Source: Streptomyces sp. Act143 (GTDB taxonomy: Bacteria; Actinomycetota; Actinomycetes; Streptomycetales; Streptomycetaceae). From it: 64,000 nt of DNA. The notes under the pieces were generated by a model, which searched no databases, had not been told where the DNA came from, and saw nothing but the letters and a program-made list of their open reading frames with translations. Where the stretch lies: assembly GCF_003143935.1 (NCBI RefSeq), contig NZ_QFRX01000001.1, positions 6,594,303 to 6,658,302 on the forward strand, read 5' to 3'. The translations under genes and the position numbers were made by a program. This document shows, in pieces, positions 36,901 through 45,204 of this stretch (the first letter of the stretch is position 1; each line of letters starts with the position of its first letter).

Positions 36901-37682
36901 AGGCCCGTACCGGACGGCAGTTGGCGGACCTGGCCGCCGAACACGAGGGCAAGCGGATCACCTTCGCCGACACCCAGGCCGCCCCCGTCCCCGTCATCAC
37001 CTCACCGGAGTGGTCGGGTTCGGAGACCGGCGGGCGCCGCTACGCGCCCTTCACCGTCAACGTCGAACGCCTCAAACCCTGGCACACCCTCACCGGCCGC
37101 CAGCACTTCTACCTCGACCACGACTGGATGACCGCACTGGGCGAACAACTACCGGTCTACCGGCCGCCGTTGACCATGGACGCGCTGTTCGGCGAGCCCC
37201 CGCTCGGGGACATCGGGGAACTGGGTGTGACCGTGCGCTACCTGACCCCGCACAACAAATGGTCGATCCACTCCGAGTACCAGGACAACCTGTTCATGCT
37301 GTCCCTGTCGCGGGGCGGGCCGACGATCTGGATGAGCGTGCGGGACGCGGCCAAAGTCGGGGTCCAGGACAACGACTGGGTCGAGGCGGTCAACCGCAAC
37401 GGGGTGGTCGCCGCCCGCGCGGTCGTCTCGCACCGCATGCCCGAGGGCACCGTCTACATGCATCACGCGCAGGACCGGCTCATCGACGTGCCCCGCACCG
37501 AGACCACCGGCCGCCGGGGCGGCATCCACAACTCCCTGACCCGCCTGCTGATCAAGCCCAGCCATCTGATCGGCGGCTACGCCCAGTTGTCGTACGCCTT
37601 CAACTACCTGGGCCCGACCGGCAACCAGCGCGACGAGGTCACCGTCATCCGCCGCCGCACGAACCAGGACGTGGAGTACTGA
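33966..37682 (+). CDS. narG: Respiratory nitrate reductase, alpha subunit
   Basis: A 1,238-residue molybdopterin (bis-MGD) catalytic subunit that reduces nitrate to nitrite at the inner face of the membrane. The FS0 cluster motif is H-x3-C-x3-C (THGVNCTGSCSW) with a final Cys in EPRGCPRGAAFSW. The Mo-ligand Asp region is LSFYDWYADLPVASPQ. Other landmarks are MWGSNLPVTRTPDAHW and MGAGTNHWFHSDT. No twin-arginine signal peptide is present, as expected for cytoplasm-facing NarG. The GTG at 33966 follows GGAGCGGGG; an upstream GTG at 33906 is possible. narH starts one base after its stop. Confidence 0.97.
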   Translation: MSAETNREPVRAGMDGDLAEALVRSRRFFSRAEVSEDLRTLHRKGGRQADEFYRDRWSHDKVVRSTHGVNCTGSCSWKVYVKDGIITWEAQQTDYPSVGPDRPEYEPRGCPRGAAFSWYTYSPTRVRYPYVRGVLLQMYREAKARLGDPVAAWADIVSDPERARRYKSVRGKGGLVRASWDEAVELIAAAHVHTIKEYGPDRLAGFSPIPAMSMVSHAAGARFYSLLGGAMLSFYDWYADLPVASPQVFGDQTDVPESGDWWDAGYLIMWGSNLPVTRTPDAHWMAEARYRGQKVVAVAPDYADNVKFADEWLAAQPGTDGALAMAMGHVILKEFFADRATPYFTDYVKRYTDLPFLVAVEEQEDGSYAPGKFLTADDLGAEHAAAEHAAFRTVLLDGATGRPVVPNGTLGDRYGESGAGRWNLDLGGVDPLLSADGGGAEAVVVELPRFDAPDGGPRRLRRGVPVRRVAGRLVTTVFDLLLAQYGVARAGLPGQWPSGYDDAEEPYTPAWQEPITGVDAGKAARIAREFAANAEESGGRSMIVMGAGTNHWFHSDTIYRAFLTLTTLTGCQGVNGGGWAHYVGQEKVRPITGYSAIATAADWNRPARLMIQTAYWYLHGDQFRYDPFAADTLAAAGAGGLFAGKSTADVIAQSARMGWMPSYPTFDRNPLDLADEAGAAGRPVAEHIVDELTAGRLGFAGEDPDAPENFPRVLTVWRANLLGSSAKGNEYFLKHLLGTESAVRATEAPPDARPREVTWREEAPTGKLDLLLTLDFRMTSTTVFSDVVLPAATWYEKHDLSSTDMHPFVHAFNPAIAPPWQTRTDWDAFHTIAREFSRQAAEHLGVRTDVVAAPLLHDTPDELATPHGRVRDWKAGECEPVPGRTMPKLITVERDYAAVADKMSALGPLLDSLGATTKGITFHLDKELQYLRHKNGVVRGGAADGRPSIARDVHACEAILALSGTTNGHLATQGFHSLEARTGRQLADLAAEHEGKRITFADTQAAPVPVITSPEWSGSETGGRRYAPFTVNVERLKPWHTLTGRQHFYLDHDWMTALGEQLPVYRPPLTMDALFGEPPLGDIGELGVTVRYLTPHNKWSIHSEYQDNLFMLSLSRGGPTIWMSVRDAAKVGVQDNDWVEAVNRNGVVAARAVVSHRMPEGTVYMHHAQDRLIDVPRTETTGRRGGIHNSLTRLLIKPSHLIGGYAQLSYAFNYLGPTGNQRDEVTVIRRRTNQDVEY

Positions 37683-37683
37683 C

Positions 37684-39390
37684 ATGCGCCTGATGGCCCA
37701 GATGGCGATGGTGATGAACCTCGACAAGTGCATCGGCTGCCACACCTGCTCGGTCACCTGCAAGCAGGCGTGGACCAACCGCACCGGCGTCGAGTACGTG
37801 TGGTTCAACAACGTCGAGACCCGCCCCGGGCAGGGCTACCCGCGCCGCTACGAGGACCAGGACACCTGGCGCGGCGGCTGGGAACTGAACAGGCGCGGCC
37901 GGCTCGGGCTCAAGGCGGGCGGCCGGTTCAGGAAGCTGATCCAGATCTTCTCCAACCCGGTGCTGCCCTCGCTCGACGACTACTACGAGCCGTGGACGTA
38001 CGACTACGAGACGCTCACCAACGCCCCGCTCCAGGAGCACACCCCGGTCGCCCGCCCCAAGTCCCTGATCTCCGGCAAGGATCTGAAGATCTCCTGGTCG
38101 GCCAACTGGGACGACGACCTCGGCGGGTCGGCGGCGACCAGCGAGCAGGACGTCGTGCTGAACGAGGTCTCGCGGAAGATCAAGCTCGAGTTCGAGCAGA
38201 CCTTCATGTTCTACCTGCCACGCATCTGCGAGCACTGCCTCAACCCGTCCTGCGCGGCCTCCTGCCCGTCCGGGGCGATCTACAAGCGCACCGAGGACGG
38301 CATCGTGCTGGTCGACCAGGACCGCTGCCGGGGCTGGCGGATGTGCGTGACGGGATGCCCGTACAAGAAGGTGTACTTCAACCACCGCACCGGCAAGGCC
38401 GAGAAGTGCACCTTCTGCTTCCCGCGCGTCGAGGTCGGCCTGCCCACCGTCTGCTCCGAGACCTGCGTGGGCCGACTGCGCTACATCGGGCTCGTCCTCT
38501 ACGACGCCGACAAGGTCCTGGAAGCCGCCTCCGCACCCGACGACAAGGACCTCTACGAAGCCCAGCGCCAGGTCTTCCTCGACCCCGCCGACCCCGAGGT
38601 CGTCCGCGCGGCCGAGCAGGCCGGCATCCCCCGGGACTGGATCGAGGCCGCACAACGCTCACCGGTCCACACCCTGATCAACACCTACCAGGTGGCGCTG
38701 CCGCTGCACCCGGAGTACCGCACCCTGCCCATGGTCTGGTACATCCCGCCGCTCTCCCCGGTCGTCGACGCCGTCCGCGACACCGGCCACGACGCCGAGG
38801 ACCACACCAACCTCTTCGCCGCCGTCGACACCCTGCGCATCCCGGTGGACTACCTCGCGCAGCTCTTCACCGCCGGCGACCCCGGCCCGGTGGACGCGGT
38901 GCTGCGCCGCCTCGCCGCCATGCGCTCCTACATGCGCGACATCAACCTCGGCCGCGAACCGGACGCCGCCATCCCCGAGGCCGTCGGCATGAGCGAGGAG
39001 CAGATGTACGACATGTACCGGCTGCTGGCGCTGGCCAAGTACGACGAGCGGTATGTGATCCCGTCCGCCCACGCCGAACAGGCCCACCAGCTGGAGGAGA
39101 CGGCCACCGAGTGCAGCCTGGACTACGAGGGCGGCCCCGGCATGGGAGGCTCCGGCCCCTTCGGGGAGACCTCCGGCGGCGCCGCACCGATCGCGGTGGA
39201 GAACTACCGGGCACTGCGCGACCGCCAGAGCTCCGACACCCCCGCCGCCCCCACCGACCGTGCCACCCGCGTCAACCTCCTGAACTGGGACGGCAAGGGC
39301 AGCCCGCCCGGCCTCTTCCCCGACAGGCCGCCCGACACCGGCGGCGGCGCCGAGACCGACACGGCAGGGGAGGCCGGCCCGACATCATGA
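37684..39390 (+). CDS. narH: Respiratory nitrate reductase, beta (iron-sulfur) subunit
   Basis: A 568-residue ferredoxin-type subunit carrying electrons from NarI to NarG. Cluster motifs are visible: CIGCHTCSVTCKQAW near 16-30, CEHCLNPSCAASCP, CRGWRMCVTGCPYKK (Trp replacing a Cys, the hallmark of the [3Fe-4S] site) and CTFCFPR. The C-terminus is longer than in E. coli NarH (512), with a Gly/Pro-rich tail of about 60 residues. The ATG lies one base after narG and the stop overlaps narJ (ATGA). Confidence 0.97.
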   Translation: MRLMAQMAMVMNLDKCIGCHTCSVTCKQAWTNRTGVEYVWFNNVETRPGQGYPRRYEDQDTWRGGWELNRRGRLGLKAGGRFRKLIQIFSNPVLPSLDDYYEPWTYDYETLTNAPLQEHTPVARPKSLISGKDLKISWSANWDDDLGGSAATSEQDVVLNEVSRKIKLEFEQTFMFYLPRICEHCLNPSCAASCPSGAIYKRTEDGIVLVDQDRCRGWRMCVTGCPYKKVYFNHRTGKAEKCTFCFPRVEVGLPTVCSETCVGRLRYIGLVLYDADKVLEAASAPDDKDLYEAQRQVFLDPADPEVVRAAEQAGIPRDWIEAAQRSPVHTLINTYQVALPLHPEYRTLPMVWYIPPLSPVVDAVRDTGHDAEDHTNLFAAVDTLRIPVDYLAQLFTAGDPGPVDAVLRRLAAMRSYMRDINLGREPDAAIPEAVGMSEEQMYDMYRLLALAKYDERYVIPSAHAEQAHQLEETATECSLDYEGGPGMGGSGPFGETSGGAAPIAVENYRALRDRQSSDTPAAPTDRATRVNLLNWDGKGSPPGLFPDRPPDTGGGAETDTAGEAGPTS

Positions 39391-40061
39391 AGGCGCTCAC
39401 GAAGAAGCCCAGGGGCACGGCTCGCCCGGAGCCCTGGCACCCGTACGCCTGGCAGGCCCAGTCCCTGCTGCTCGCCTACCCCGACGAGGACTTCGCGCGG
39501 CACCTGGCCCTGGCGGGCCGGTTCGCCGCCGCCCTGCCCGAGCCGGTCGCGGGCCCTCTGCTGCGGTTCACCGCCCACGCCGGCCGAGGCGCCCCCGCGG
39601 ACCTGGCCGCCGCTTACGTCTCCACCTTCGACCACCGCAGACGCTGCTGCCCCTACCTCACCTACTACGCCCACGGCGACACCCGAAAACGCGGTCTCGC
39701 CCTGCTGCGGCTGAAGCAGACGTACGCCGCCGCCGGCTGGCGGCTGGGCGAGGACGAACTGGCCGACCACCTCGCCGTCGTCCTGGAATTCGCCGCCGCG
39801 GATCCGTCCGCCGGAGCACGCCTGCTCACCGAACACCGCGCCGGCCTGGAACTGCTGCGCCTGGCCCTGACCGACGACACCTCGCCCTGGGCGCATGTGC
39901 TGGACTCCGTCGCGGCCACCCTGCCCGCCCTCAGCGGCGACGAACGCGACGCCGTGGGCCGCCTGGCCGCGCAGGGCCCGCCCGAGGAACAGGTCGGCCT
40001 GGACCCGTACACATCGTCCCCGGTGTTCCTGCCCGACCCGGTCGCAGGAGGCCCCCGATGA
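39387..40061 (+). CDS. narJ: Nitrate reductase assembly chaperone
   Basis: A 224-residue NarJ chaperone that delivers the molybdenum cofactor to NarG and is not part of the final complex. Helical throughout, with LLLAYPDEDFARHL near 30-43, YVSTFDHRRRCCPYLTYYAHGDTRKRG (the family Y-x-x-x-FD and YLTYY-x-GDTR motifs) near 80-105 and ELADHLAVVLEFAA near 128-141. It overlaps narH and narI by four bases each. Confidence 0.95.
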   Translation: MKALTKKPRGTARPEPWHPYAWQAQSLLLAYPDEDFARHLALAGRFAAALPEPVAGPLLRFTAHAGRGAPADLAAAYVSTFDHRRRCCPYLTYYAHGDTRKRGLALLRLKQTYAAAGWRLGEDELADHLAVVLEFAAADPSAGARLLTEHRAGLELLRLALTDDTSPWAHVLDSVAATLPALSGDERDAVGRLAAQGPPEEQVGLDPYTSSPVFLPDPVAGGPR

Positions 40062-40825
40062 CCGCACCCGCCCCGCCCGTCACCCTCGCGGCGCAGGCCG
40101 GCACCGGCGGCATCCTGCTCTGGGTCGTTCTGCCCTACGTCGCGCTCGCCGTCTTCGTCCTGGGCCACGTCTGGCGTTACCGCTACGACAAGTTCGGCTG
40201 GACCACCCGCTCCTCCCAGCTCTACGAACGCCGCCTGCTGCGGATCGGCAGCCCGCTGTTCCACTTCGGCATCCTCGTCGTGCTGCTGGGACACGTCGGC
40301 GGCCTGGTCATCCCCAAGAGCTGGACCGAGGCCGCCGGGATCGGCGAGGACGCCTACCATGCGGGCGCGGTCGTCCTCGGCACCGTCGCGGGCATCGCCA
40401 CCCTCGGCGGCCTGGCCATCCTGGTCTACCGCCGCCGCACCGTGGGCCCGGTCTTCTCCGCCACCACCCGCAACGACAAGGCCATGTACCTCTCCCTCAC
40501 CCTGACCGTCGTCCTCGGCCTGTCCGCCACCGTGGCCGCGAACGCCGTCGGCGGCGGATACGACTACCGCGAGACCATCTCCCCGTGGTTCCGCGCCGTC
40601 CTCCTCCTCCAGCCGGACCCCGACCGGATGACCGGCGCACCGGTGCTGTTCCAGCTCCACGCGATCAGCGCGATGCTGCTCTTCGCGGCCTGGCCCTTCA
40701 CCCGGCTCGTCCACATGCTCACCGCGCCCCTCGGCTACCTGACCCGCCCCTACATCGTCTACCGCAGCCGCGACGCCCGGCTGGGGGCCCGCGCGCCACG
40801 CCGAGGCTGGGAACGCGTCGGATGA
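40058..40825 (+). CDS. narI: Respiratory nitrate reductase, gamma (cytochrome b) subunit
   Basis: A 255-residue membrane diheme cytochrome b that oxidises menaquinol. Five TM helices are predicted. Heme-ligand histidines are visible in LFHFGILVVLLGHVGGL (about 68-84) and in LFQLHAISAMLLFAAW with FTRLVHMLTAPLGYL (about 195-230). It ends the narGHJI operon. No narK nitrate transporter gene is adjacent, so nitrate import must come from elsewhere or from internally produced nitrate. Confidence 0.96.
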   Translation: MTAPAPPVTLAAQAGTGGILLWVVLPYVALAVFVLGHVWRYRYDKFGWTTRSSQLYERRLLRIGSPLFHFGILVVLLGHVGGLVIPKSWTEAAGIGEDAYHAGAVVLGTVAGIATLGGLAILVYRRRTVGPVFSATTRNDKAMYLSLTLTVVLGLSATVAANAVGGGYDYRETISPWFRAVLLLQPDPDRMTGAPVLFQLHAISAMLLFAAWPFTRLVHMLTAPLGYLTRPYIVYRSRDARLGARAPRRGWERVG

Positions 40826-41116
40826 CCGGCGCTCGCGGTCCAGGTCCCGGACGCGCGCGAACGCACCGACAACGGGCAGGAAGATCGGCGGAGAGGACCA
40901 TCCGCTTCTCGCGGATCCTGATTGCGCGGTGAGCGGCCGACGGCTGCTGCTCCGCGTCTGTTCGGCGTGTCCTCCCCGCCGACTCCATCGAACCGTTTCC
41001 ACGGCGACACCACGAGGGCCATGCGGTCCCCACGTCGGTCGGTACGGCCCCTTTCCCGGCGACACGGATGCGCTCGCGGACGTGTGATGTGCACCGTTTC
41101 TGTCTACCCGGGCGAC

Positions 41117-42235
41117 ATGGCCAAACTCATGAAACCAGGACACCGGCATGAGGACACTCGCCCTGACCGAGGCGCCGCACACGGCTCGGCGACCGGCGAG
41201 CAAGGAACGGATCTCCACCGAGGCGAGGACGAGCCGGAGCGGTTCGGTCCCGGCCCCGAAGTGGAGAACAGGGCACCGGACGGCCCCACCGAGATGCCGA
41301 AGAAGACGTGGTGGGCCACGCTGCGCGGCACGATCAAGGAGTTCAAGAAGGACGAGCTGACCGACCGCGCGGCAGCCCTGACCTATTACGGCATCCTGTC
41401 GCTCTTCCCCGCCCTGCTGGTCCTGCTCTCCCTGCTGGGGGTCGCCGGGCAGTCGGCCACCAGCGCGGTGCTGGACAACGTCGAGAAGCTCACCCCGGGC
41501 GCGGCGCGCGACGTGATCCGTAACGCGGTGCAGCAACTGCAGGGCACCGCCGGCACCGGCTCGGTCATGGCGATCATCGGCCTGGTCCTCGCGGTGTGGT
41601 CGGCGTCCGGTTACGTGGCGGCGTTCATCCGCACGTCCAACGCCGTCTACGACATCCCGGAAGGCCGCCCGGTCTGGAAGGTGCTGGCGCTGCGGCTGGC
41701 CCTGACCGTCGTACTGATGGTGCTGGCCGTGGCCAGCGCGCTGATCGTGGTCTTCACCGGCCCCTTGGCTCAGCGAGCCGGCGACGTGCTCGGCGTGGGT
41801 GACACGGCCGTGACCGTGTGGTCGATCGCGAAGTGGCCAGTTCTGGTCATCCTGGTCACCCTCATGATCGCGCTCCTGTACTGGGCCAGCCCCAACGCCA
41901 AGGTCCGCGGCTTCAAATGGATCACCCCGGGCAGCTTCCTCGCCCTGGCCATCTGGATGGCCGCCTCCGCGGGGTTCGCGCTCTACGTGGCGAACTTCGC
42001 CTCGTACAACAAGACCTACGGAACCTTCGCCGGAGTGATCGTCTTCCTGGTGTGGCTGTGGATCACCAACCTCGCGATCCTGCTCGGCCTGGAGTTCGAC
42101 GCCGAGACCGCCCGCCAGCGCGCCGCCGTCGGCGGTCACCCGCCCGCGGAGGAGCCGTACGTCGAGCCGCGGGACACCCGCAGCTGGGACGAGGAGGACC
42201 GCCGCCGCCTCGAGCGGACTGAGGGGCCTCAGTGA
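41117..42235 (+). CDS. YihY/BrkB (UPF0761) family membrane protein
   Basis: A 372-residue protein with a hydrophilic N-terminal arm (1-65) and six TM helices. Family signatures: ELTDRAAALTYYGILSLFPA (about 85-104), VWSASGYVAAFIRTSNAVYD and FNYASYNKTYG-like NFASYNKTYGTFAGVIVFLVW. Once thought to be ribonuclease BN, these proteins are now seen as possible transporters. The ATG at 41117 was chosen; an in-frame ATG ten codons earlier is possible, and neither has a strong ribosome binding site. The stop at 42235 is followed by a separate DUF3662 gene. Confidence 0.9.
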   Translation: MAKLMKPGHRHEDTRPDRGAAHGSATGEQGTDLHRGEDEPERFGPGPEVENRAPDGPTEMPKKTWWATLRGTIKEFKKDELTDRAAALTYYGILSLFPALLVLLSLLGVAGQSATSAVLDNVEKLTPGAARDVIRNAVQQLQGTAGTGSVMAIIGLVLAVWSASGYVAAFIRTSNAVYDIPEGRPVWKVLALRLALTVVLMVLAVASALIVVFTGPLAQRAGDVLGVGDTAVTVWSIAKWPVLVILVTLMIALLYWASPNAKVRGFKWITPGSFLALAIWMAASAGFALYVANFASYNKTYGTFAGVIVFLVWLWITNLAILLGLEFDAETARQRAAVGGHPPAEEPYVEPRDTRSWDEEDRRRLERTEGPQ

Positions 42236-42285
42236 CCCGGCCGCGCTGCCCGGTCTCGACGACGAGGAAGGAGAAGGTGTCACGG

Positions 42286-42687
42286 ATGGGCACGATCACG
42301 GGGTGGGAACGGACTCTGGAGCGGGTCGAGGAGGCGCTGCTGGCGCAGATCTTCCCCAGGGAACCGGTCGAAGTGGTCGCCGCACTGCGGCGCGAATGCG
42401 ACAGGCGAGCCGTCGTCTGCAGCCGGCGCCGGGTCGTGGTCCCGAACGCCTACGACGTGGAACTCGCCGAACACGTCCACGACGCCCTCCTGCGCAACGG
42501 CAGCGACGTGGGGCAGGCGCTCGCCGACAGGCTGGCGCGCCACGGCGAACAGAAGGGTTACGAGTGGGCCGGGCCGCTGGCCGTGCACGTCACCAGGTCC
42601 AGCCGCGTACCCAACCACCGTTACCGCGTCACCAGCTCGGTGATGTCCAACGTCAGGGCCGACGGCTTCCGGGCCCCGGGCCGATGA
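42286..42687 (+). CDS. Stand-alone DUF3662 (FhaA N-terminal domain) protein
   Basis: A 133-residue protein matching the N-terminal domain of mycobacterial FhaA: ERTLERVEEALLAQIF, then VVAALRRECDRRAVVCSRRRVVVPNAYDVEL and YEWAGPLAVHVTRSS. In FhaA this domain is joined to an FHA phosphothreonine-binding domain and contacts MviN/MurJ in peptidoglycan control. Here the FHA part is absent and the protein ends after NVRADGF. The ATG at 42286 follows GAAGGAGAAGG; a GTG at 42232 overlaps the previous stop. It overlaps the next gene's ATG (ATGA). Confidence 0.82.
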   Translation: MGTITGWERTLERVEEALLAQIFPREPVEVVAALRRECDRRAVVCSRRRVVVPNAYDVELAEHVHDALLRNGSDVGQALADRLARHGEQKGYEWAGPLAVHVTRSSRVPNHRYRVTSSVMSNVRADGFRAPGR

Positions 42688-43286
42688 GGCGTCCTGCACG
42701 CCGCGGCCACCGTCGCCAGAGATGGCCGGAGAAGCTGCGCGAGCTCGACGGAACCATGACGCGGCAGACGGGGACGCGTGTCCCGGCGCGTATCGGCCGG
42801 GTGCTCTCGGCGGTGGAGGAGACCGCGGAGAGCACGAAGCTGTGGTGGGGTGCGGCGGTGGCGATGGGCACGCTCGGCGGCCGGCGGGGCCGCAGGGCGG
42901 CGGCAGCGGGCATGGTGGGGCTCACGGTGGCGCAGCTGGGGTCCAACGGCGTGGGCAAGCAGCTCGCGGACCGGCCGAGGCCGCCCGCGGAGTGGTTCCC
43001 GCACGACGAGGTCGATGACCGCCCCGACTCCTCGTCCTTCCCCTCCGGACACACCGCCGCCGCGGTCGCGTTCACCGCCGCCGTCACCCCCGCCTGGCCG
43101 GCCGCCGGCATCGCGTGTGCGGTACCGGCGGTGATGGTGGCCGTCGAACGTGTGCAGTCGGGCGCCCACTACCTCAGCGATGTCGTCGCCGGCGGCGCCA
43201 TCGGGCTGTGCGGCGCGTGGCTGACCCGGAAAGCACCGCACCTGCTGCTGCGCGGCAGCGCAGCGACGGTACGACGCCTTCCGTGA
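42684..43286 (+). CDS. PAP2-family membrane phosphatase
   Basis: A 200-residue acid-phosphatase-type protein with the three PAP2 motifs: KQLADRPRP (motif 1), SSFPSGHTAAAV (motif 2) and SGAHYLSDVVAG (motif 3). Several hydrophobic segments suggest membrane attachment, with the active site outside. Substrates may be phosphatidic acid, undecaprenyl diphosphate or similar. The ATG at 42684 overlaps the DUF3662 stop and includes the LRELDGT helix typical of relatives; the ATG at 42756 would give 176 residues. Confidence 0.88.
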   Translation: MRRPARRGHRRQRWPEKLRELDGTMTRQTGTRVPARIGRVLSAVEETAESTKLWWGAAVAMGTLGGRRGRRAAAAGMVGLTVAQLGSNGVGKQLADRPRPPAEWFPHDEVDDRPDSSSFPSGHTAAAVAFTAAVTPAWPAAGIACAVPAVMVAVERVQSGAHYLSDVVAGGAIGLCGAWLTRKAPHLLLRGSAATVRRLP

Positions 43287-43301
43287 CGGCACCCATGACA
43301 C

Positions 43302-43307
43302 TAAAAT
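43302..43307 (+). promoter_or_regulatory. Possible -10 element for a leaderless toxin-antitoxin transcript
   Basis: TAAAAT at 43302-43307 is a good -10 hexamer lying eight bases before the antitoxin ATG at 43315, so a transcript would start at or next to the ATG. ATGAC (43295-43299) and GTCAT (43312-43316) flank it as an inverted repeat with a 12-base spacer, a plausible site for antitoxin autorepression. No good -35 was seen. Confidence 0.45.
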
Positions 43308-43314
43308 TGGCGTC

Positions 43315-43500
43315 ATGACTGCCATCACCCTGCGCATCCCGGACGCCATGGACAAGCAGCTCCGCGACGCGGCGGCCGACGCCCCCTCCCTGAACGACTA
43401 CATCGTGCGTGCCGTGCGCCGGCAGATGACCCTCGACGCCGCGCGCAAGCTGGCCGCTCTCGCTCCCCTCGACCTCGCGGGCGAGGGCGACGCCCTGTGA
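43315..43500 (+). CDS. Antitoxin, ribbon-helix-helix type
   Basis: A 61-residue protein beginning MTAITLRIPDAMDKQLRDAA, the beta strand and first helix of an RHH/Arc-type DNA-binding fold, followed by SLNDYIVRAVRRQM as the second helix and a short acidic C-terminal tail that would hold the toxin. Its stop overlaps the toxin's GTG (43497-43500). No ribosome binding site is visible, which fits a leaderless message. It would neutralise the toxin and repress the operon. Confidence 0.8.
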   Translation: MTAITLRIPDAMDKQLRDAAADAPSLNDYIVRAVRRQMTLDAARKLAALAPLDLAGEGDAL

Positions 43501-43808
43501 CCATCCGCAAGGGCGACGTCTGGGACGTCGACACCGGCAAGGGCACCCGCACGGTGCTTGTCGTCAGCCTCGACGGCCTCGCCGAGGCCTACAGCGCCGC
43601 CGTCGTCCTCGTGCTCCACGCCCCCGCACAGCACCCCGACACGGCGATGAGCGTGCATCTGACCACTCCCGTCGACGCCTCCCTCGTCGCCGTCAACCTC
43701 CTCCAGCTCTCCGCCCTCCGCTTCGAGACCGGCACGCTGCACGGCAACATCGGCCCCGAACAGCAAGAGCTCGTCGACAACGCGCTGCGCGCGGTCCTCG
43801 ACCTGTGA
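43497..43808 (+). CDS. Toxin, MazF/PemK-like fold
   Basis: A 103-residue protein starting MTIRKGDVWDVDTGKGTRTVLVVS, which matches the first strands of MazF/PemK/CcdB-type toxins (KxGDVW and a RTVLVVS strand). It ends with LRFETGTLHGNIGPEQQELV. The order antitoxin then toxin with a 4-base overlap is typical of type II modules. If MazF-like, it would cleave mRNA; the ribonuclease residues could not be fixed without alignment, so the fold class is probable rather than certain. Confidence 0.7.
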   Translation: MTIRKGDVWDVDTGKGTRTVLVVSLDGLAEAYSAAVVLVLHAPAQHPDTAMSVHLTTPVDASLVAVNLLQLSALRFETGTLHGNIGPEQQELVDNALRAVLDL

Positions 43809-43857
43809 ACCTCTCGCCCGGGCCGCAGGAGGCGCCGCGCCGGCGCGTCCGGCATCG

Positions 43858-44985
43858 TCACCAGCGCATCGGCAGACCGGAGAGGAACGAGACGAGCCGG
43901 TCGGAGATGACCCTGTCGTCGTGGGCCGAGTAGTGCCAGTCACAGCCGAGGAAGTCCAGGCCCGAGGAGTCGAGGAACCAGTACCGCACCCCGTTGTCAC
44001 CGGCGTCGTTACGAGCCTTGACGACCTGCCGGACATGGTCGGCGTACTGACCGGCGCCGACGGCCACGACGGTGGTGGCGGAGCCGTAGCGCGTGCGCAA
44101 CCTCTGGAGAAAGTCGGTGTAGGCGCTGCGGTAGGCCGCCGCGAGGCTCTCCGGCGTCCACGGCTCACCGGGGTTGACGGCGGTGGAGAAGTCGTTGGTG
44201 CCGAGGTTGACCACCACGAGCTGGGGCCGCCAGGTGCCCGGGTTCTGCCAGACGTCGCCGGGGACGCTCTGCAGGGCACGGTCGTAGAAGGTCCGGTAGG
44301 TGACGTCCGGTGAGCCTCCGTTGTAGTTGCGCACCATGCCGAGGCCCGAATAGCCGTTGATCTGGTAGTCGGCGTTCAGCCGCCGGCCGGTGAGGGCGCC
44401 ATAGCTCACGTCCGCGTTGGTGGTCCGCTTTATCTGGTCCCCGGTGCACGCGCGGGAGGACGAGAGGTTGCCGTAGCCGACGGTCAGGGAGTCGCCGATG
44501 AACTCGATCTGGCGGCTGCGGGCGGTCGGCCTGCCGAGTACCGCACCGCCGGGCGCTGCCACGAAGCCGCCGAACGTGCTGATGTCCGCCGGGCTGTCGT
44601 TGCGCTTGACGAGCCGGACGGTGTGCTCGCGGTTCTGCAAGCCGTGGATCCAGTGCGTGGTGCTGCCGGGCGTGACGAGGGTGGCGACGGTGGTTCCGTC
44701 GACCTGGACGTCGTAGTCGGCAGCCGAGTCGTTGAGCACGACGCCCACGCCGGTGCCGCTGACGCGGCCCTCGAAGTACACGCCGGGCCAGCTGTACTGC
44801 ACGGTGTTCCCGGCCTCCTTGACCCGCCCCGCGGTGTGCACCTGCGACAGCACGCCCGCCGTGGTCGCACGCGCCGTCCCGGCCGCACCCCACCCCGTCG
44901 GCAGGGCCGCCAGTAACCCGGTCACCGCGACGAGCACCCCCGCACGTTTTCCACGCCCCCACCACGCCCTGCGCATGCCCGTCAT
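43858..44985 (-). CDS. Secreted SGNH esterase with N-terminal jelly roll (CE2-like)
   Basis: A 375-residue exported protein. Signal peptide about 1-38 (AGVLVAVTGLLAALPTGWGA, cleavage near ARATTA). Residues 45-150 form a beta-sandwich typical of family 2 carbohydrate esterases. The SGNH hydrolase domain (160-375) has block I EFIGDSLTVGYGN, block III NLGTNDFS and block V DWHYSAHDD. This suggests an O-acetyl (xylan or glucomannan) esterase. The ATG at 44985 was chosen because AAGGAG lies six bases upstream; the ATG at 44991 abuts it. Confidence 0.9.
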   Translation of the reverse strand: MTGMRRAWWGRGKRAGVLVAVTGLLAALPTGWGAAGTARATTAGVLSQVHTAGRVKEAGNTVQYSWPGVYFEGRVSGTGVGVVLNDSAADYDVQVDGTTVATLVTPGSTTHWIHGLQNREHTVRLVKRNDSPADISTFGGFVAAPGGAVLGRPTARSRQIEFIGDSLTVGYGNLSSSRACTGDQIKRTTNADVSYGALTGRRLNADYQINGYSGLGMVRNYNGGSPDVTYRTFYDRALQSVPGDVWQNPGTWRPQLVVVNLGTNDFSTAVNPGEPWTPESLAAAYRSAYTDFLQRLRTRYGSATTVVAVGAGQYADHVRQVVKARNDAGDNGVRYWFLDSSGLDFLGCDWHYSAHDDRVISDRLVSFLSGLPMRW

Positions 44986-45204
44986 CCGCATCTCCTTCGA
45001 CTGGTCACGGCCACGGATCTGTCGCAGGACAGTAAAGATCGGTCATGTCCTCGTCAATGAGTGCTGTGCAATATTCATCCAATGTCAGACGCTTTTGAGG
45101 CGAAGTGATTCCTCAAGTCCCCGTAACTGCAGTGGAGTTTCCAGCCCGGCTGCGGACAGTGGCTCCTCCGTCCGCGGCCCATACATCCCATGTTCCATGG
45201 GGTT

